Shown here piece after piece: positions 13,778 through 16,878 of a stretch of DNA of 16,878 nt. Made by a program: the position numbers and the translations under genes. The notes below the pieces were generated by a model that saw nothing but the letters and a program-made list of their open reading frames with translations, made no database searches and was not told the DNA's origin. This DNA is from Lachnospiraceae bacterium (GTDB lineage Bacteria > Bacillota_A > Clostridia > Lachnospirales > Lachnospiraceae), in the NCBI GenBank assembly GCA_017437705.1, contig JAFRYJ010000257.1, positions 1 through 16,878 of the forward strand, written 5' to 3'. Numbering within the stretch: the first letter of the stretch is position 1; every line of letters starts with the position of its first letter.

Positions 13778-14658
13778 CGGAGCACTATCTCCTTTATGCT
13801 GTCCGCGATCTCCTTTTCATCCGTATCGTTCAGCATTTTTCTGAAGCGCGCCGCCTTTCTGCGTGATGCTTCGTTGTTTCCCGATACCACATACAGCTCG
13901 TCGCAGAAACGCATGAGCGACAGATCCGACGGCAACATGCCGAAATGTATTACGGCCGCGCCGTACTCCGTGTGATCGTTCAGAAGCCCGAAAAAGTTTT
14001 CCCAGGTCTCCGGCGGCAGATCCCTTATATCCAGAGGTCTTGCCCCGGTATTCAGGAGGTCGAAGCCGTCCCGTTTTTCGACAAGCTCCGGCAGCTTCAG
14101 CTTCAGCTTTTTGCCTGAATCCTCCGAAAAATACAGTATCTCCTGCAGGCTGCCGCTGCCCTCTGCGCCCTCCGGAAAATCCTCCAGGTCTACGCACAGG
14201 ATACCCCCGCTGCTTTTGAACCTTTCTTTAAGTACATTTATATAGCCGAAGCTGTCCGTTTTTCCGTCCGGCGAATAAAGCCCCAGGATCTCCATACTCC
14301 CGGGATCCCTGTAAATATCGCCGGGCTGCAGTCCGGGCACTTCCAGGCAGAAGGCCGCCAGCTTCCTGTAGATACGATCCCCGGGCTGATACTTATACAC
14401 CCTGTCCATGTCCTCGTGCCGCGGGGATACACTGTCGTCGTACAGAAGCAGTGTCCTTGCCCTGTCGAATCGTTCTTCGTTTTCCGAATAGATCTCCTCC
14501 GTTACCAGAAAGATCCCTCTCTTTTTCTTCATATCCGCCGGCACCGCAGTGCAGGTCTTTACGGAGAATACCGAATCCGCGCGGGTCCTCAGGTATGTCT
14601 CCAGCTTCGTAAGATATATCTCGTCTCTGTCGACTATATGCAGATTTATGCTTTTCAA
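13774..14658 (-). CDS. tadZ: TadZ/CpaE-like protein with an altered P-loop
   Basis: The 294-residue protein starts at TTG with AAGGAG five bases upstream. Residues 1-110 resemble a receiver-like domain without clear phosphorylation residues. The rest follows the MinD/CpaE-type layout of clostridial TadZ: EILGLYSPDGKTDSFGYI at the P-loop position (123-140), the strand GGILCVDLEDF, LQEILYF, DIRDLPPETWENFFGLL, AAVIHFGM, then DELYVV. The deviant Walker A (KGGxGKTT) is reduced to YSPDGKTD: Gly-Lys-Thr (132-134) is kept, but the preceding Gly pair is Ser-Pro and the next Thr/Ser is Asp135. ATPase activity may be lost. TadZ localises the Tad machinery, which may not need hydrolysis. It lies between tadV and cpaF. 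Confidence 0.82.
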   Translation of the reverse strand: MKSINLHIVDRDEIYLTKLETYLRTRADSVFSVKTCTAVPADMKKKRGIFLVTEEIYSENEERFDRARTLLLYDDSVSPRHEDMDRVYKYQPGDRIYRKLAAFCLEVPGLQPGDIYRDPGSMEILGLYSPDGKTDSFGYINVLKERFKSSGGILCVDLEDFPEGAEGSGSLQEILYFSEDSGKKLKLKLPELVEKRDGFDLLNTGARPLDIRDLPPETWENFFGLLNDHTEYGAAVIHFGMLPSDLSLMRFCDELYVVSGNNEASRRKAARFRKMLNDTDEKEIADSIKEIVLR

Positions 14659-14667
14659 GAAAACTCC

Positions 14668-15177
14668 TTATATGATCTCCGGGATCGATGCCGCCATGCA
14701 GAATACAGCTCCCAGGAGGACAGGTACGGAAAAGTGAATAAGATGCTCCTTTTCACGGAATTCCATGTCCTCGTAGGGTACGATCCTTCCTGTTTTTAAT
14801 AACGCTGTGGAATACTCTGCGAGATAACGCAGACGCTTGACGAAGATCCTTCGTTTTATCATAAGAATGAGCGATATGACACCGCCCGTAAGAAAAGAGG
14901 CCGCTGTCACGAAAAGCGCGCCCCGAAGCCCGAGAAAGGCTCCCGAAACGGATATAAGCTTTATATCCGCAGCTCCGATCATCCGAAGGATGTGGAGCAC
15001 GAACAGCAGTGCCGCCGGAATGATGATCCCGAGCATGCTGTCCGGTAAGCCCGACCGGTCCGGCAGAAAAGAATTCATAATAATGCCTGTTATGAGCCCG
15101 GCCAGGATAAGACTGTTTTTTACGGCAAATGTCCTCAGATCCATTGCGGCTGCCGCCGCCAGGAAAAGTATAAGCAC
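14668..15177 (-). CDS. tadV: Prepilin peptidase TadV/CpaA (A24 family)
   Basis: The 169-residue membrane protein has the two catalytic aspartates: Asp13 in AAMDLRTFAVKN and Asp71 in MIGAADIKLISVSG (a GAAD variant of the GxGD motif). Further hydrophobic helices and a cytoplasmic loop (IKRRIFVKRLRYLAEYS) follow, and the last helix is IHFSVPVLLGAVFCMAASI. It would cleave Flp1 and the TadE pseudopilins. The annotated start is GTG at 15177 with TTAAGG upstream. That leaves only about 12 residues before Asp13, short for a spanning helix, and the same frame upstream reads AEIILRYT, which would complete it. A strong GGGAGGTG and an ATG lie just upstream but in another frame. Confidence 0.85.
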   Translation of the reverse strand: MLILFLAAAAAMDLRTFAVKNSLILAGLITGIIMNSFLPDRSGLPDSMLGIIIPAALLFVLHILRMIGAADIKLISVSGAFLGLRGALFVTAASFLTGGVISLILMIKRRIFVKRLRYLAEYSTALLKTGRIVPYEDMEFREKEHLIHFSVPVLLGAVFCMAASIPEII

Positions 15178-15201
15178 CGTATACCTTAAGATTATCTCCG
15201 C

Positions 15202-15213
15202 ATCACCTCCCGT
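15202..15213 (-). promoter_or_regulatory. Strong ribosome binding site leading to a three-codon ORF before tadV
   Basis: On the minus strand GGGAGGTG is followed at once by ATG CGG AGA TAA. This is the strongest Shine-Dalgarno site of the leader, yet its ATG opens only Met-Arg-Arg-stop and is one base out of frame with tadV. It may be a leader peptide for coupling, or the sign of a frameshift in the true tadV start. Confidence 0.4.
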
Positions 15214-15228
15214 TTCTGCTGTGATCTG

Positions 15229-15258
15229 ATTATATTTTCACCGGCACCCCCGTGTCTA
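15229..15258 (-). promoter_or_regulatory. Promoter of the tad operon
   Basis: On the minus strand the -35 is TAGACA (15253-15258; one mismatch to TTGACA), the spacer is 18 bp, and the -10 is a perfect TATAAT (15229-15234). The expected start of transcription is near 15222, giving a leader of about 45 bases. No other comparable promoter is seen within the tad genes, so it probably drives all of them. Confidence 0.75.
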
Positions 15259-15267
15259 TCCAAGCCC

Positions 15268-15294
15268 TTCGCGCTTTTTCGACATTTTTCGACA
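15268..15294 (-). promoter_or_regulatory. Tandem Spo0A (0A) boxes upstream of the tad promoter
   Basis: On the minus strand the sequence TGTCGAAAAA occurs twice in direct tandem (15285-15294 and 15275-15284). Each contains the 0A box consensus TGNCGAA, followed by the A-rich extension often seen. A third degenerate match, GCGCGAA (15268-15274), continues the exact 10-bp period toward the -35. Spo0A is known to bind tandem boxes one helical turn apart as a dimer. Relative to the predicted start the perfect boxes lie at about -56 to -72, so they fit activation better than simple occlusion. Confidence 0.65.
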
Positions 15295-15380
15295 GCCGGC
15301 CCGCATGATCCGAACAAGCTTCAGGCAGAACGTCGCGGCCGACCCGAACGATGCGGCATCATCACCCGGAAAAAGGCATA

Positions 15381-15425
15381 AAAATACCGCTGCCGGGGTA
15401 CTGTCCTCAGCAGCGGTTCTTTTTA
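15381..15425 (-). terminator. Terminator of the gltS operon
   Basis: Arms ACCGCTGC and GCAGCGGT (minus strand 15417-15410 and 15393-15386) form an 8-bp stem, flanked by an A run before and ATTTTTATG after. It starts a few bases past the stop codon of the small acidic protein. It isolates the gltS unit from the tad promoter downstream. Confidence 0.85.
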
Positions 15426-15698
15426 TTTATGCTTTATGTGTATCTCCGGCATTGCCAGCGTCTCGTATGTAATGGTCTCTTCAGGCTCCTCCGGTTCCTC
15501 CGGCTTTACTTTGCCGGTATGGATCTCCGGCATTGCCAGGTTCTCCATATCCATATAATAACTGCCGCCTGTAGCCTCCTCCGTGGTTACCGGGCCTATG
15601 GTCTCATCATTGCTGTCAGCGGGAGCGTAATGCTCCCCGGAAACAGGATCTGTTATCTCTTCCTCCGCTTTTTTAAAGAAATCTCCTATTTTGGACAT
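15423..15698 (-). CDS. Small acidic protein with duplicated LAMPEIH motif
   Basis: I do not recognise this 91-residue protein. It begins with a short amphipathic segment (MSKIGDFFKKAEEEI), has an acidic Thr/Glu-rich middle, and carries the heptapeptide LAMPEIH twice (about residues 54-60 and 81-87), the second copy close to the C-terminus. A Pro-Glu-rich linker (KPEEPEEPEE) lies between the copies. The underlying DNA shows a matching direct repeat (ATCTCCGGCATTGCCAG) read on the plus strand at about 15440 and 15522. There is no signal peptide or membrane helix. It starts 12 bases after gltS with AAGGAGG overlapping the gltS stop, and a terminator follows, so it is co-transcribed with gltS and may be a cytoplasmic partner of the transporter or a short-linear-motif scaffold. 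Confidence 0.75.
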   Translation of the reverse strand: MSKIGDFFKKAEEEITDPVSGEHYAPADSNDETIGPVTTEEATGGSYYMDMENLAMPEIHTGKVKPEEPEEPEETITYETLAMPEIHIKHK

Positions 15699-15710
15699 TT
15701 GAATGCCTCC

Positions 15711-16878
15711 TTATACAAGATTGATAAAGAATGTGATCACCAGGCTGTTTATAAAGTCGGCGAACAGCGAACCAACGATGGGTATAAGTATGTATGCCTT
15801 GATCGAAGGAACGTATTTCTCGGTGATCGCCTGCATGTTGGCCATGGCGTTCGGCGTTGCGCCCATGCCGAAGCCGCAGGTGCCGGCGGTCATTACCGCC
15901 GAATCGTAGTCTCTGCCCATAACATTGAAGATGACGAATTTTGCATAAAGGAACATGAAGACTGTCTGGGCAAGAAGCAGTATCACGAGCGGCAGCGCAA
16001 GATCGGCCAGCTGCCAGATCTTAAGGGTTATCATTGCTATGCCCAGGAACAGGGAGAGCATGATGCCGCCGATATCGTTTATCTCACCCATGTGGATCTT
16101 TACCTTGCCGGTATACTCGCCCACATTCCTGAATACCGCCGCGGCGATCATTGTGCCGATGTATACGGGGAAGGTCATGCCGGTCTTCGACAGAAGCCAG
16201 GAAAGTATGGTGCCTACGCCCACTGCCAGGACCAGCTGGAAGCTGGCGGGCGCATAATTCGTAAAGGATCTTTTATGGGCCTCCTCATCCTCCACAAGGA
16301 GCTCGTCCTCTACGGGAACGGCCGTCTTTACAAGGTCTTTTTTGGCTATAAGGCTGTTGCCCAGGGGACCGCCCATCAATGAGCCTGCGATAAGGCCGTA
16401 AGTGGCGGCTGCCGTCGCGATGGTGGTGGCGCCCACAAGGCCGAAGTCCTCAAGTACCGGGCCGAAGGCGCCTGCAGTACCGTGGCCGCCGACCATGGGA
16501 ACGGAGCCCGTGCACATGCCTACCAGGGGATCGAGCCCCAGCACGTTAGCAAGTCCCACGGCAAGACCGTTCTGAGCCACTATCAGGACGATCACCAGCA
16601 CCAGGAAGATGATCAGCGACTTGCCGCCGGATTTCAGCACCTTCAGGTTGGCCTGGAAGCCCACCGACGTGAAGAAGAATACCATGCAGACCTCTCTCAG
16701 CGTGTCCGTGAAAGAAATGTCGATGACTCCGGTAACATGAAGTATGCAGTTAAGTATCGCGAATATGAGTCCGCCTACAACAGGTGCGGGCACACAGAAT
16801 TTCTCAAGGAAATGTATCTTCTTTTTAAGGAATGTACCGAACATCAGGGCTACGACTGCAAGGGCCAATGTCTGGTAC
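15711..16878 (-). CDS. gltS: Sodium/glutamate symporter GltS (5' end cut by the window)
   Basis: At least 388 residues are present and the frame runs off the window end, so roughly the first 10-15 residues are missing (E. coli GltS has 401). This inner-membrane carrier imports glutamate with sodium. Family motifs are clear: FCVPAPVVGGLIFAI, GFQANLKVLKSGGK, the re-entrant loop segment SVPMVGGHGTAGAFGPV, MLSLFLGIAMITLKIWQLADLALPL, the second loop GFGMGATPNAMANM, and the final AYILIPIVGSLFADFINSLVI. About ten helices are apparent. A charged insertion of about 30 residues (with PVEDELLVEDEEAHKRS) lies in the central cytoplasmic loop. It is followed in the same operon by a small acidic protein. 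Confidence 0.95.
   Translation of the reverse strand, partial: YQTLALAVVALMFGTFLKKKIHFLEKFCVPAPVVGGLIFAILNCILHVTGVIDISFTDTLREVCMVFFFTSVGFQANLKVLKSGGKSLIIFLVLVIVLIVAQNGLAVGLANVLGLDPLVGMCTGSVPMVGGHGTAGAFGPVLEDFGLVGATTIATAAATYGLIAGSLMGGPLGNSLIAKKDLVKTAVPVEDELLVEDEEAHKRSFTNYAPASFQLVLAVGVGTILSWLLSKTGMTFPVYIGTMIAAAVFRNVGEYTGKVKIHMGEINDIGGIMLSLFLGIAMITLKIWQLADLALPLVILLLAQTVFMFLYAKFVIFNVMGRDYDSAVMTAGTCGFGMGATPNAMANMQAITEKYVPSIKAYILIPIVGSLFADFINSLVITFFINLV

Noticed and set aside
14077..14083. Single Spo0A-like box (TGTCGAA on the minus strand)
   Set aside because: It is one isolated copy inside the tadZ coding sequence with no promoter nearby; a 7-base match is expected by chance.
15301..15360. Possible inverted repeat around CCGCAT/ATGCGG upstream of the 0A boxes
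   Set aside because: Only six bases match across a long gap, too weak to call an operator.
15351..16382. 343-codon open frame on the plus strand
   Set aside because: It lies antisense to the well-supported gltS and small acidic gene and across a terminator. Its composition (rich in His, Tyr, Arg, Gly) resembles no protein family, so it is a shadow frame.

Overview
The window looks like a chromosomal segment of a Gram-positive clostridial bacterium, most likely a member of the Lachnospiraceae. The reasons are the roughly balanced base composition with frequent ATA and AGG/AGA codons, strong AGGAGG ribosome binding sites, and a secretin-less Tad pilus locus. That locus carries clostridial versions of its parts: a Flp1-like pilin, a GYITVF-type DUF5702 protein, a probable DUF6382-FHA protein and a Cys-rich TadE-like protein. 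Two to three tandem Spo0A-type boxes also fit a Firmicute. The genus cannot be told from the sequence alone.

Layout. Positions 1-300 hold what looks like a C-terminal remnant of a Y-family DNA polymerase. Positions 360-570 hold a cluster of palindromic units that share a conserved loop, at least one of which is a terminator. On the minus strand from 1846 down to 569 lie MTA/SAH nucleosidase (mtnN) and a flavin reductase-like gene. Divergent from these, a small TSCPD-domain protein and murG run on the plus strand (1971-3314). A strong bidirectional hairpin separates murG from a convergent minus-strand operon, mtnA - deoD-type phosphorylase - HIT (5708 down to 3453), which has its own near-consensus promoter. 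This operon reads as salvage of 5'-methylthioadenosine or 5'-deoxyadenosine: the phosphorylase makes the sugar 1-phosphate and MtnA isomerises it.

The main feature is a complete Tad (tight adherence, type IVc) pilus operon on the minus strand from about 15234 down to 5812. In order of transcription it encodes: prepilin peptidase TadV, a TadZ/CpaE-like protein with an altered P-loop, the CpaF/TadA ATPase, TadB, a TadC with an Ig-like insertion, a 55-residue Flp1-like pilin, a DUF5702 protein, possibly a 40-residue ORF, a Cys-rich TadE-like protein, a second A24 prepilin peptidase, a small TadE, and an FHA protein. Nearly all junctions overlap or abut, so the genes are probably translationally coupled. 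The only clear promoter (TAGACA-18-TATAAT) is preceded by two perfect tandem TGTCGAA boxes and a third degenerate one, all on a 10-bp period. This suggests that the sporulation and stationary-phase regulator Spo0A controls the pilus.

Upstream of the tad operon, on the same strand but separated by a terminator, are gltS (cut by the window end) and a small acidic protein of unknown function with a duplicated LAMPEIH motif.
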